From Huiozyma naganishii CBS 8797 (taxonomy: Eukaryota; Ascomycota; Saccharomycetes; Saccharomycetales; Saccharomycetaceae), in NCBI RefSeq assembly GCF_000348985.1, contig NC_035932.1, forward strand, positions 372,001 to 436,000: a DNA stretch of 64,000 nt, in the 5' to 3' direction. The notes below the pieces were generated by a model that had not been told where the DNA came from, ran no database searches, and saw only the letters and a program-made list of their open reading frames with translations. Positions 9,573 to 17,709 of this stretch are shown here, one piece after another; the first letter of the stretch is position 1, and every line of letters begins with the position of its first letter. Position numbers and translations under genes: made by a program.

Positions 9573-10955
9573 ATGCTTAAAGACGCAGAGATGAGGAACT
9601 CTGTAACGAGTTTCAGCGGTCCAGGTATGTTGCCGCTGCGGAGTGTACAGCACAGGTGCTGCCACGCTCGACTGTTTCACTGGAGTGCACGTTGGGCGAA
9701 GAACGAGCCGTTTAGCAGCGATATTCATGGCGATACCCGTGGCGATGGGCCCAGCTTCAGGAGTAAAGTGGCCCAGACACCGGCTACGCAGAGCGACGAG
9801 ACAATCCAAGAGCGTGCTATGTTTGATAAGCTGTTTGCCAACATGCAGGAAAAGCAGGAACGGGAATCCCTGCGGCGGCGGGAACCACGGGACTCGCTGA
9901 ACTTGAAGGTGTCCTTTGGAAAGTACGACTTGGACAAGACGGAACAACAGCAGCCACCGAGACAGCCACCGCAGAGACAACGGTTCACGGACGCTAATGT
10001 CGTCCTGCAATTGGAGCGGTTGAAGGCTGGGGTCCGTAGCTGCAGACCAGGAATCGGAGCAGGACCAGGATCAGGACCAGAACATCTCTGTGTTCAATAT
10101 GCTCAGCGCAATGGAAGACGAGCTGGCACTGTTGCAGGGAAACAAAAGCGGAAGACGCTCGATAGGGTCGACGGTGCCAGTGGCAGTGCCCTGGAGCAGA
10201 CCGCTCCACTCCCGGAAATCTCTAAGGACCTGCACATCGACCTGCAGAAAGTGGAGGCCGAGGAACGGTTCAAAGCGGAACTGACACAGGCGATGCGGCC
10301 GTACATGGAGAGTCCAGTGTTCTTGGAGCGCATCCGGACAGATTACGACGCTACGGTGTACGTCCGGGATGCGATGGAGAACTTTGAGCGCCGCGACAAG
10401 AGTCTCGATAAAGCAGTGAGCACAATGTCCCCACGGGGAAGTCCTCCAGCGAGTACGTTCCGGAGTCGAGCAAATCCTGGGGACGCTGCTGTGCCGGAAC
10501 CACAGCCGGTGACGTTGCCCTACACGATCTGTCACTTGTTGCGGCAGACTCAGGCGTGGTCCAGTGCGAGGCGGTACACACTCGCGATGTGCGTATACGA
10601 GTTCTGCCGCCGCAGCGCGGACGTCTCATCTTACTTGTACCTGTGCGACGTGGACTTCTACAACTGCCTACTCGAATTGACGTGGGATAACTACCCTGAG
10701 GCACACCGAATCGCCCAACTGACTGCAGAGATGCAGACGAACGGCGTTAGGGGGGACATCTACACTGTCGGGATCCTCGACAAGATCGTGCACGAGATGC
10801 GCTCGATCAACGACGACATCATCGACGAGGACAACTGGCAACAGATGAAGAACCGTGCCCTTACAGTCGGTGTCATCTGGAACAAAGAAACAAGTTCGGA
10901 CCTGCTCATTGTGGAGAACTACTTGCGCCATTTAAAGCGGCAATTGACCAGCTGA
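9573..10955 (+). CDS. MTF2: mitochondrial transcript-processing factor, possibly frame-disturbed
   Basis: Mtf2/Nam1 is a matrix protein that couples mitochondrial transcription with RNA processing and translation. Position between NBA1 and FAD1 and a conserved C-terminal half (LPYTICHLLRQTQAW, YLCDVDFYNCLLELTWDNYP) support the call. Three in-frame ATGs compete: 9573, 9591 and 9627. The last gives a clean mitochondrial presequence (MLPLRSVQHRCCHARLFHWS) and may be the true start. About 38 codons between 10029 and 10147 look foreign in this frame. The +1 frame there reads a natural acidic stretch that includes FNMLSAMEDELALLQGN. Two opposite single-base indels in a G4 run and an A4 run would explain this. 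Length from 9573 is 460 residues (440 in S. cerevisiae). Confidence 0.8.
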   Translation: MLKDAEMRNSVTSFSGPGMLPLRSVQHRCCHARLFHWSARWAKNEPFSSDIHGDTRGDGPSFRSKVAQTPATQSDETIQERAMFDKLFANMQEKQERESLRRREPRDSLNLKVSFGKYDLDKTEQQQPPRQPPQRQRFTDANVVLQLERLKAGVRSCRPGIGAGPGSGPEHLCVQYAQRNGRRAGTVAGKQKRKTLDRVDGASGSALEQTAPLPEISKDLHIDLQKVEAEERFKAELTQAMRPYMESPVFLERIRTDYDATVYVRDAMENFERRDKSLDKAVSTMSPRGSPPASTFRSRANPGDAAVPEPQPVTLPYTICHLLRQTQAWSSARRYTLAMCVYEFCRRSADVSSYLYLCDVDFYNCLLELTWDNYPEAHRIAQLTAEMQTNGVRGDIYTVGILDKIVHEMRSINDDIIDEDNWQQMKNRALTVGVIWNKETSSDLLIVENYLRHLKRQLTS

Positions 10956-11053
10956 CAAGAGAGCACTGCCCAGTCGCCAATCGTAAGTAACATCTCAGCG
11001 CAAACCTTGTAAATACTGCCGGCATCGTCGTCGTTGGGACCTGGTCATCGAAC

Positions 11054-11064
11054 TGAAAAATTTT
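11054..11064 (+). promoter_or_regulatory. RRPE-like element upstream of FAD1
   Basis: TGAAAAATTTT is an exact match to the ribosomal RNA processing element bound by Stb3. It lies 27 bp from the ATG at 11081 but 107 bp from the ATG at 11171, which bears on the choice of start codon. Confidence 0.4.
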
Positions 11065-11170
11065 GTACGTCGTTTTAACGATGAGTTGCAAGTTTGAAGA
11101 CATTGGAGGGCGTTTCGTGTGGTTGACTGCTCAACTGCTCGCCTTGCTGGCTCCATTGCGCAACTCGGCG

Positions 11171-12100
11171 ATGACGCTTGCGGAAATATCGAGGCACTGC
11201 TACGAACTGGCGCAATCGTACCTGGATTTGGACGGCTCCACGCTCGATGGTGTCATCAACGAGACCCAAAATGCGATCCGTTTGACGAGGGACTACTTCC
11301 TCGAGGACATCTTCACGCGGTGGTCGCCGCTGGACGGCGAGATTTCGTTCAGTTACAATGGGGGCAAGGACTGTCAAGTGCTGCTTCTGCTGTATTTGGG
11401 GTGTCTGTGGGAATTCTTCGTGGTTCAGGCTGGGAAGTCTCAGTACGCCCTACAGTTCCAGTTGTTCCCGATGCACTCTCTGCCCAGTGTGTTCATTAAC
11501 TTGGACGAGACGTTCCCGATCCTCTACCGGTTCATCAACGAGTCCGCCGCAAGGTACCATTTGGAGTTATACGAGTCCTGCCCTCAGTGTAACGACGGAC
11601 CTTGCGACATGCCCTCGCAGTTTAGACGGTTCCTGGACGGCCCAGGGGAGGGCACGAGGGCGATTGTCATTGGTGTACGGTACACGGACCCCTTTGGCGA
11701 TCAGTTGGAACCCATACAGAGGACGGATAGTAACTGGCCCGATTTCGTCCGGTTACAACCGTTGCTCCATTGGAGACTGAGCAACGTGTGGTCTTTCCTG
11801 CTGTACTCGGGGGAACCTATCAGTGAACTATACAAAGTCGGGTTCACCTCGATTGGGTCCATCGAGGGCACAACACCGAACCCACACCTTCTACGGACGA
11901 AACATAGTGGGGCCAGGGAGAAGGAGGAGGGACGGTCGCCCTTCCAATGGGAGATCGACCACCGGTACATTGCCAGTGCCACTGCACGGGAAGAGCATTC
12001 AGAGGAGTGGCTCCAGTCTCTCGCAGAACAGTACCTCCCCGGGTGGTACCTGACGGACGACTCGTTGGAGCGAGCTGGACGACTCAAGAAAGGGAAGTGA
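11171..12100 (+). CDS. FAD1: FAD synthetase (FMN adenylyltransferase)
   Basis: Fad1 transfers AMP from ATP to FMN to make FAD, the last step of flavin cofactor synthesis. The PAPS-reductase-like fold shows SFSYNGGKDCQVLLLLYL at the ATP loop, then IGVRYTDPFGDQL, PIQRTDSNWPDFVRLQPLLH and GFTSIGSIEGTTPNPHLL. YPGWYLTDDSLERAGR closes the protein, as in S. cerevisiae. The ATG at 11171 (MTLAEISRHCYELAQSYL) aligns with the S. cerevisiae start and gives 309 residues (306 there). An upstream in-frame ATG at 11081 would add 30 hydrophobic residues. An RRPE-like element at 11054-11064 sits about 107 bp before the 11171 start, a normal promoter distance, which favours the shorter form. Confidence 0.94.
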   Translation: MTLAEISRHCYELAQSYLDLDGSTLDGVINETQNAIRLTRDYFLEDIFTRWSPLDGEISFSYNGGKDCQVLLLLYLGCLWEFFVVQAGKSQYALQFQLFPMHSLPSVFINLDETFPILYRFINESAARYHLELYESCPQCNDGPCDMPSQFRRFLDGPGEGTRAIVIGVRYTDPFGDQLEPIQRTDSNWPDFVRLQPLLHWRLSNVWSFLLYSGEPISELYKVGFTSIGSIEGTTPNPHLLRTKHSGAREKEEGRSPFQWEIDHRYIASATAREEHSEEWLQSLAEQYLPGWYLTDDSLERAGRLKKGK

Positions 12101-12188
12101 ACCCTATGCGACGTGGGCGTGTGTGGATAGAATCCTATAGACTGTGTTTGTAAGTTATGTACAGGTATAAACAGGGTTGTTCTTGTTC

Positions 12189-12479
12189 TTAGTCGTGCGG
12201 TTTCCCGCTAATCTTGTCGTAAAGTCTTGCCGCATGGTAGTTGATATTGCTCTTCTGCTGTTTCTGCCCAGCTTGCCCACCTTGTGCGTTCTTCGCCGTG
12301 CATAGTTTCAACTCCTCTGCAAGATTGCTACACACTGGGTTCATGTGTCCGTTGGAAGACCAACATTGCAACAGGTTCGACATCAGCACGAGACACCGGT
12401 TCGTCTCCTGCCGGATCACGGGCTTCTTCACCCTCAGCCTGGGCAGTGGTGGCAACCTGTTCACTGGTGGTTTGGGCAT
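12189..12479 (-). CDS. MRP10: mitochondrial small-subunit ribosomal protein mS37, CHCH type
   Basis: Mrp10 is a small mitoribosomal subunit protein imported through Mia40-dependent disulfide formation. The 96-residue product (95 in S. cerevisiae) starts [20 protein letters not shown] and ends [19 protein letters not shown], both diagnostic. A twin CX9C motif is intact: [11 protein letters not shown] and [11 protein letters not shown]. The frame runs upstream to a TTG at 12524, but the ATG at 12479 matches the family. It is convergent with FAD1 and next to NPC2, as in S. cerevisiae (YDL045W-A). Confidence 0.95.
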   Translation of the reverse strand: MPKPPVNRLPPLPRLRVKKPVIRQETNRCLVLMSNLLQCWSSNGHMNPVCSNLAEELKLCTAKNAQGGQAGQKQQKSNINYHAARLYDKISGKPHD

Positions 12480-12624
12480 TCCTGCGGTGCTGGTGATACC
12501 GTGGTGCCCAAGTACAGAGTACAACAGTGTTTAACGTTAATGAGTTCGATAAGACGCTATTATATATATAGAAAGTAGCAGGTACGTACTGTATGTCTAG
12601 CGAGTTGCAGCGTGACGGGGTGTC

Positions 12625-13167
12625 TCAGTGGTCTATTACTGCTGGGCCACGCTGCTGGAACACTATGTCCCCCGTGAGACAGGTCAGTTGCGTCCCAGCT
12701 GCCGAGTAGGCTCTTGCAAAGACGGAATACCTTCCGGCGGGCACCTCTGCGGGCACTTGCACCGTGTGGACGAGTGTGTGAGGGCCTTTAGAGACAGGAC
12801 ACTGTAGCCCCTCTATGTTGTTGTCTCGGGACACGTCGCAGAGGTCGAACCGCTGTGTGAGGATGCGGATGAGTCCCAGCCGGACCTCAACGTCGACGTA
12901 GGAGCCTTGTGTCACGGCAACGTGAAGGACCCCGCGAGCGGTGATCGTCAGGTTGGCGGCACGCTTTGCAGGTGTTGGGTCTAGTTCGAGGCTTTCGATC
13001 GTGAGGCCCAGGGGGCCACTTGCGGTGTCGCACAGTTGGAGGGGAGACCCACCGGGGATCTCCACACTGTCGGTGACCGCGTGAGGGCCCGAGTCCCTGC
13101 CAGCGAACAGCAGCGACCCATGGGCAACACAGCAGTATACAAGTAGCAGCAGCGGGGGCAGTCTCAT
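12625..13167 (-). CDS. NPC2: NPC2-like vacuolar sterol-transfer protein
   Basis: Npc2 is a small soluble sterol-binding protein of the vacuole, with an ML (MD-2-related lipid-recognition) domain. It hands sterol to Ncr1 for insertion into the membrane. The 180-residue product (173 in S. cerevisiae) begins with a signal peptide, MRLPPLLLLVYCCVAHG. The ML domain follows with cysteines at CDTASG, FDLCDV, LQCPV and LTCLTG, and the typical YSVFARAYSAAG strand. The frame is open far upstream, to 13551, into the 3' part of SIT4. That stretch shows no protein-like features and the signal peptide fixes the start at 13167. Its place between MRP10 and SIT4 matches YDL046W. Confidence 0.92.
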   Translation of the reverse strand: MRLPPLLLLVYCCVAHGSLLFAGRDSGPHAVTDSVEIPGGSPLQLCDTASGPLGLTIESLELDPTPAKRAANLTITARGVLHVAVTQGSYVDVEVRLGLIRILTQRFDLCDVSRDNNIEGLQCPVSKGPHTLVHTVQVPAEVPAGRYSVFARAYSAAGTQLTCLTGDIVFQQRGPAVIDH

Positions 13168-13396
13168 CGCGCTGGTGCAGGCGGTGTAATAGTGGTGATA
13201 GGGATAGTGATAGTGATAGTGGTCGAAGTGACACAAATTGTATACAGAAATGGGGTTTATAGATGACACAAAAGAGGGCGTATTAGCAGGGTTGTAATGG
13301 GGTGCAATCGGTGTCGTAGCAGGATAGTAGCACGCTGCAGTGATGTGACTGTAACAGGGCTGCGACGCGGCGAAGTTGCGGAGCTTTGCAGCCTCG

Positions 13397-14359
13397 TTAC
13401 AAAAAGTACCCAGCTCTCTGGTTCCCAGCGCCCGCGGCGTCGCCTCCCCCCGATGCCGGGACGATGCCGCCGTTCTCCTGGACGTAGTCGTCCGGTACTG
13501 CGGAGAATATCTTGAAAGTCGGTTCCAACTCATCGTCCACTTGCATGACACTGGCGACGTTACCGCACCTGTAGCAGTAATTTGGAGCTGACCAGACGGT
13601 GACGACGTCTCTCTCTGGGAAATGGTACTTGAACCCCTCCATGACCAGTTGGTGAGCCCTTGCGATCAGTTGTAACCCGTTGACGTGGTTGAACTCTCGG
13701 GCGACTTTCGCACCGAAGAGCCACCCTGCACCTCTCGGACTGACTTGCCATGCCTCGACGTTATCCGGGTCCGACCACAACAGGTCAGAGAACCCACCCT
13801 CATGCGGTACCTCCTGTGCACGGGACAACACTCTGATCTGGTCCAGCATGCGGATCTCGGGGGATAACCCACCGTGGACGCAGAGGATCTGGCCATCGAT
13901 GATCGCAGCAAGCGTGAGGAAATCGAACACTTGGCAACAGTACTTCCACACGGTCGTCGAGCCGTACTTGTTGAGACACTCCTCGTAGAAACCGTACACC
14001 TGAGTGATCTGTCGGGACTCGTGGTTCCCTCGCACCAGCGTGATCCTCGACGGATACTTCGCCTTGAGACACAGAAGCAAAGTGAACGTCTCCAAAGAGT
14101 AGAACCCTCTGTCGACGTAGTCCCCAAGGAACACGTAGTTCACCGCGTCAGGGAACCCACCACTCGTGCGGAACAACTCCAGCAGGTCGTGGAACTGGCC
14201 ATGGATGTCACCGCAGACAGTCACTGGAGTCCTCACGGGCTGGATGTTCGACTCTTCCATGAGCAACTCCTTCACGAGCTCGCACAGCTGCTTCATCTGC
14301 GGTTCCGTCAGCGCCTGGCACTTCTTCACGGTCTCCAGCCACTCGTCAGGGCCGCTCAT
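13397..14359 (-). CDS. SIT4: PP2A-like Ser/Thr phosphatase catalytic subunit
   Basis: Sit4 is a PP6-type phosphatase acting with Sap proteins in the TOR pathway, in G1 progression and in tRNA modification. All metal and catalytic motifs are present: GDIHGQ, GDYVDRG, RGNHESR, and later HGGLSPE and RAHQLV. The C-terminus ends GYFL, the carboxymethylated tail of the family. The 320-residue product (311 in S. cerevisiae) carries a Gly/Ala-rich insertion just before that tail ([19 protein letters not shown]). The frame is open upstream through the intergenic region and overlaps SMD1 on the other strand. The ATG at 14359 ([19 protein letters not shown]) matches the family start. SMD1 is divergent, 139 bp away. 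Confidence 0.97.
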   Translation of the reverse strand: MSGPDEWLETVKKCQALTEPQMKQLCELVKELLMEESNIQPVRTPVTVCGDIHGQFHDLLELFRTSGGFPDAVNYVFLGDYVDRGFYSLETFTLLLCLKAKYPSRITLVRGNHESRQITQVYGFYEECLNKYGSTTVWKYCCQVFDFLTLAAIIDGQILCVHGGLSPEIRMLDQIRVLSRAQEVPHEGGFSDLLWSDPDNVEAWQVSPRGAGWLFGAKVAREFNHVNGLQLIARAHQLVMEGFKYHFPERDVVTVWSAPNYCYRCGNVASVMQVDDELEPTFKIFSAVPDDYVQENGGIVPASGGGDAAGAGNQRAGYFL

Positions 14360-14498
14360 CGTTGCCTTGTCGTCCTTGTGAACTGTGTCTGGAGGTGAGT
14401 CTTTGAACAGTTTCAGTTCGAGTTTAAAACAAGTCGAAGAGGCATCGCAACTGCTACTACTACTGCTAGTACTACAAGTACCACAGGGGCATCTGGAT

Positions 14499-14867
14499 AT
14501 GGCGCTGGTGCAGTTTCTGAAGAAGCTGCGGAACGAGCAGGTCACCGTCGAGTTGAAGAACGGGTCCACCGTGTGGGGCACCGTCGAGGCCGTCTCGCCG
14601 CAGATGAACGTGACGCTTTCGAGGGCGACGCTGACTTTGGCGACTACAGGGCCCTCACCCATGGTCATACAGAACATCAACGTCAGGGGGAACACCATCA
14701 GACAGATCCTGCTCCCCGAGTCGCTGAATCTCGACGCTTTGCTCGTGGACCCTCAGGAGGTCGCTGCGTTGCGTCGTCGTGGGAGAGTCGGTGCAGTGGC
14801 AAGCCGCAAGCGTGCCACATCGACCACGACACCGTCTAGTAAACGCCCTCGTCCTCACGACGAGTGA
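14499..14867 (+). CDS. SMD1: core spliceosomal Sm protein D1
   Basis: SmD1 is one of seven Sm proteins in the ring that binds U1, U2, U4 and U5 snRNAs. The Sm1 motif is in [20 protein letters not shown] and the Sm2 motif in [19 protein letters not shown]. The C-terminal tail is short, basic and nuclear-localisation-like ([10 protein letters not shown]). The product has 122 residues against 146 in S. cerevisiae; the loop between Sm1 and Sm2 is shorter. The frame opens upstream at a GTG (14385), but the ATG at 14499 begins [14 protein letters not shown] as in the family. In S. cerevisiae SMD1 and MRPL25 are separated by PRP38, which is absent here. Confidence 0.95.
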   Translation: MALVQFLKKLRNEQVTVELKNGSTVWGTVEAVSPQMNVTLSRATLTLATTGPSPMVIQNINVRGNTIRQILLPESLNLDALLVDPQEVAALRRRGRVGAVASRKRATSTTTPSSKRPRPHDE

Positions 14868-14929
14868 ACTAAGTAGGTAGGTGTTTGGTATATAGAGGCT
14901 ATGTACATGGTAAAGTTGATTAGTTAGTG

Positions 14930-15361
14930 CTAGACCCACCGGTTCTGCTTCGGGTGCTTCGGCCGCTTGGCCCTCTTCTTCCCCGCTGCAGCAAGAGCAG
15001 CGTCTATCTGTTCAGGCGAGGCGACTGGCGGTCTCCCAGACCTGCGCCCCAGTTCGTGTAGGTGCCCTCTTGGAGCAGCGACACCTTTCAGCAGCGGTCT
15101 CGCAGCGTACTTCTCCTCGAAGAACAGCTTCCCGCGGGGGAGAGCCGGCAGCAAGTCCGTGAGGGACCACTGCGCGGCCAGCTTGTACACTTGAGCCATC
15201 CTTCGCCGTGAGTAAACAGGGTCCGCGTACCGGCCCGTCGAGGAGTTCACTCTCGCGACGAAGGGGCTGGGACTTCCAGAGGACAGCGCACTAGGAGGGT
15301 ACCGCTCGAAGAACCGACGCAGCACAGCGGGCAGCCGCTGGAAGTACTCCCTCGAAGACAT
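14930..15361 (-). CDS. MRPL25: mitochondrial large-subunit ribosomal protein
   Basis: This is a fungal mitoribosomal protein (mL59, YGR076C). The N-terminus MSSREYFQRLPAVLRRFFERYPPS matches the family pattern Y-F-x-x-L-P...FF-x-RYPPS. DPVYSRRRMAQVYKLA, KLFFEEKY and LKGVAAPRGHLHEL follow in the right order. The C-terminus is strongly basic (KKRAKRPKHPKQNRWV), suited to rRNA contact. The product has 143 residues (157 in S. cerevisiae) and starts at the only N-terminal ATG. It converges with SMD1, and PAC10 lies upstream in the same orientation; PEX8, which separates them in S. cerevisiae, is missing. Confidence 0.92.
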   Translation of the reverse strand: MSSREYFQRLPAVLRRFFERYPPSALSSGSPSPFVARVNSSTGRYADPVYSRRRMAQVYKLAAQWSLTDLLPALPRGKLFFEEKYAARPLLKGVAAPRGHLHELGRRSGRPPVASPEQIDAALAAAGKKRAKRPKHPKQNRWV

Positions 15362-15437
15362 CAGCGCCGTTGGGAGACTATCAGTAGAAGTAGTTTAGTA
15401 GTAGGAGTAGTTGTTGGTTCGTCTCTTTAAATACAGT

Positions 15438-16019
15438 TTACACAGCGGGACGGACCGTCGTCTGAGCGACGTCCCAGTTGTACAGTCGGGCGCAGTTGAC
15501 CTCGAGCGTCGTGACGTTCTCGCGAAGCCACTCGACGTCGGAGGCCGCTGCAGCGGCGCCCTCTTTGCAGTCCGCGACTTTGCCCTCGAGAAGAACCAAA
15601 GCCTCGGCGAGTGGGTACTCCAGCATCACGTCTGCACCGAGCCACAGCCCAACGTGGGTCGTGTTGGGGGGTACACTGGCACGCGTGTACAGAGTGTCGT
15701 TCAGCTGGAAGTTCAGCTCGAGGGACGGGTCAGCGTCAGATCCGGCGTCATCACCGTTCTCTTGCGAGTCAGCCAGCACGCTGCAGATCCGCTGAGAGCT
15801 TTGCAGATCCGGTAGTCGCTGCTGCAACTGTGCTAGCTGCTGCCGTTTCGCCTCCAGCATATACTGGTACTTGGACAGTTGTTCCTGGCACTGTGCAAAC
15901 ACCGCACGCGCGGCATCGGCGCCGCCGTGGCTCTCAAGAAACGCAGAGACGTCCTCGATGAACGCGGCCCGCGGGATCCCGCGGCCATTGACCTCCTCGC
16001 CTTGAAATATCGACTGCAT
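15438..16019 (-). CDS. PAC10: prefoldin subunit 3
   Basis: Pac10/Gim2 is an alpha-class subunit of the hexameric prefoldin chaperone that delivers actin and tubulin to the chaperonin. The 193-residue product (199 in S. cerevisiae) has the two terminal coiled coils and the central beta-hairpins expected. Diagnostic blocks are GRGIPRAAFIEDV, LNDTLYTRA, VGLWLGADVMLEYPLAEA and LRENVTTLEVNCARLYNWDV. An Ala-rich segment (AAAAASDVEWL) precedes the last block. It is divergent from YBR137W with 121 bp between them, including an AAAGTGAAAAGTTTT element on the minus strand at 16079-16093. Confidence 0.95.
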   Translation of the reverse strand: MQSIFQGEEVNGRGIPRAAFIEDVSAFLESHGGADAARAVFAQCQEQLSKYQYMLEAKRQQLAQLQQRLPDLQSSQRICSVLADSQENGDDAGSDADPSLELNFQLNDTLYTRASVPPNTTHVGLWLGADVMLEYPLAEALVLLEGKVADCKEGAAAAASDVEWLRENVTTLEVNCARLYNWDVAQTTVRPAV

Positions 16020-16078
16020 CTAGCGCTCTGATGCCCTGTCCACTGTGATGTCCCCAGCCGTCAAAACTGCTCACTTCT

Positions 16079-16093
16079 AAAACTTTTCACTTT
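16079..16093 (-). promoter_or_regulatory. RRPE-like element in the PAC10/YBR137W promoter
   Basis: On the minus strand this reads AAAGTGAAAAGTTTT, one base off the exact 15-mer seen at 20194 and 36974. Confidence 0.4.
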
Positions 16094-16140
16094 AACGACT
16101 ACCAACAACTACTATCAAGTGCCAATAACGACCATCAAGC

Positions 16141-16653
16141 ATGCCAATTGAGGAGTTGGTACGCCAGGCAGTGCTCTCCCGGAGGATCTCGCTCGAAGAT
16201 CTCGAGAGGCTCGACCGCGGGAACGAGTTGCTCGAGCTCTCGGACTCTATCGCTTTTGACCTAGGGTTGCACATCAGAAGGGCAGCTCAGGAGCAATACC
16301 GGGGCCGTCCAGTGGCCATTGATATCTCTCTGACCTCTGGGCAGCAGCTGTTCCGGGGCAACTCAGGGGACGGTTGCGTCGCAGACAACGACGAGTGGAT
16401 CCGCCGCAAGAGGAACACGGTCCGCAGGTTTGGACACTCCTCGTTGTACATCGGGATCAAGAAGGGCCAGCTAGACATGCGCGAGAAGTTCTTCGCGGAC
16501 CCACTCGAGTACGCATTCCACGGTGGGGCGGTCCCCCTGTACATAGCCGGGTGTACGTTCCCAATCGCTACGGTTACTTGCTCCGGTCTCAAGCAGGAAG
16601 AGGACCACTTGCTCGCTGCAGAGTGTATCAGAGATTTCGCTAAGTCCATGTAG
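16141..16653 (+). CDS. YBR137W-like UPF0303 family protein
   Basis: This belongs to the UPF0303 (HbpS-like fold) family; the S. cerevisiae member is YBR137W, a cytosolic oligomer linked to the GET/TRC tail-anchored protein pathway. The 170-residue product (179 there) has the family blocks AFDLGLHIRRAAQE, RPVAIDISLTSGQQLFR, WIRRKRNTVRRFGHSSLYIG, EYAFHGGAVPL and VTCSGLKQEEDHLLA. The biochemical activity of the yeast protein is not settled, so none is claimed. It converges with YBR138C with only 18 bp between the stop codons, so the two transcripts must overlap at the 3' ends. The gene order YBR137W-YBR138C matches S. cerevisiae. Confidence 0.92.
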   Translation: MPIEELVRQAVLSRRISLEDLERLDRGNELLELSDSIAFDLGLHIRRAAQEQYRGRPVAIDISLTSGQQLFRGNSGDGCVADNDEWIRRKRNTVRRFGHSSLYIGIKKGQLDMREKFFADPLEYAFHGGAVPLYIAGCTFPIATVTCSGLKQEEDHLLAAECIRDFAKSM

Positions 16654-16671
16654 CTGTTATGTACTACGTAC

Positions 16672-17502
16672 CTATGTACTCTGCGAGTGCTGAAGAATGC
16701 TTCGTAACTGGTCGAACAGCTCCTTTGAGAAGTGCCATCGGTTGTCGCTCTCGTCGTCGTCTTCGCATATTGTGCTGTCGAACTCGTACTCGCTCAGAGC
16801 AGCAGTGCAACTCTCGTAACGGTCCGCACACTGCTCGCACACGGTCTCACTGCAATGGAGAGGTGCCAATGCGAGGCTCACGTCAAATAGCGGCGTGTAG
16901 CATACGACACATCGCTGTACAGGGGTGTCGCCATGGGAGGGACCGCCTAACGGTTCGTAGTGCAGTCTTTGCAACTCGCTCGGTCGTAACGCAGACGTTG
17001 GGTCCATACCGAGTATACCGTGAACAAACTGGTGCACAGTACGGTCACCGGAGGCAGGCTGTAACAGATGCTGTTTCCCCCGCGCCACGTCGTATGACGA
17101 TTGGGTCGACCGCAGCCGCAGGGACGGTACTTTGTCCCGCTGGCAAACCCGCGACCGGATGTCGTGCAGGGACAGCTTCTTCTTCAGTGGACTACATTGA
17201 GGAGGGTCCGGCAGGTAGTCCTCTACAAACACTAGCGGTGCTGGCAGTGTGGAAGGTAGTGTTTCTCGTGGGGCCGGCTCCGCACAGGGCATAGTCTCGT
17301 AGATGCTGATATGTCGGTCCGTTTTGCTGCTGTGCACCCGCAACTGAGCAGCTTGTACCCGTAAAGTTCCATGGCTCCTCGCACTTGGCAACTCCGAGAA
17401 ACCCTTTGTTCTCTTCTCACGACTCTTCTCCGCCAGAGGCCGTCCCTGTCCCAAACAATTCACATCCAGCGGAGCAAACACTCTCCCGCTAGCAATAACC
17501 AT
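16672..17502 (-). CDS. YBR138C-like protein of unknown function
   Basis: I do not recognise a known fold. Assignment to YBR138C rests mainly on position between YBR137W and YBR139W and on orientation. The 276-residue product is about half the length of S. cerevisiae YBR138C (524). Its last third has two cysteine pairs, CVVC and CEQC, about 25 residues apart, followed by an acidic tail (SEYEFDSTICEDDDESDNRW). This could be a small zinc-binding module. The N-terminal part is basic and probably disordered (EKSREKRTKGFSELP). The ATG at 17502 (MVIASGRVFAPLD) is the first in frame; the frame continues to a TTG at 17550. A fast-evolving orthologue or a truncated form are both possible. Confidence 0.65.
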   Translation of the reverse strand: MVIASGRVFAPLDVNCLGQGRPLAEKSREKRTKGFSELPSARSHGTLRVQAAQLRVHSSKTDRHISIYETMPCAEPAPRETLPSTLPAPLVFVEDYLPDPPQCSPLKKKLSLHDIRSRVCQRDKVPSLRLRSTQSSYDVARGKQHLLQPASGDRTVHQFVHGILGMDPTSALRPSELQRLHYEPLGGPSHGDTPVQRCVVCYTPLFDVSLALAPLHCSETVCEQCADRYESCTAALSEYEFDSTICEDDDESDNRWHFSKELFDQLRSILQHSQST

Positions 17503-17709
17503 GTCTCGCGGAGCCTCAACTGACCAGACGACTCCACTCAACCACAGCAAGGCTCCCTCCTGCCCCCCACACCGTCTTTTATGTCATCGTCTCGAGGTCT
17601 TCGAGAATTCGATGTTTATGCGTTTCCCCTTTGGGTCTTACCAGGTATATAGGGTTCCTACCATTGCAAGGATAGCTTCCCTGGGGGCCCAGCGGGCCAG
17701 CCCTGCACT

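Noticed and set aside
13168..13551. Long in-frame N-terminal extension of NPC2
   Set aside because: It has no family similarity, overlaps the 3' end of SIT4 and precedes a clear signal peptide, which must be N-terminal.
14360..14698. Long in-frame N-terminal extension of SIT4
   Set aside because: It overlaps SMD1 on the other strand and the family start MSGPDEW is at 14359.
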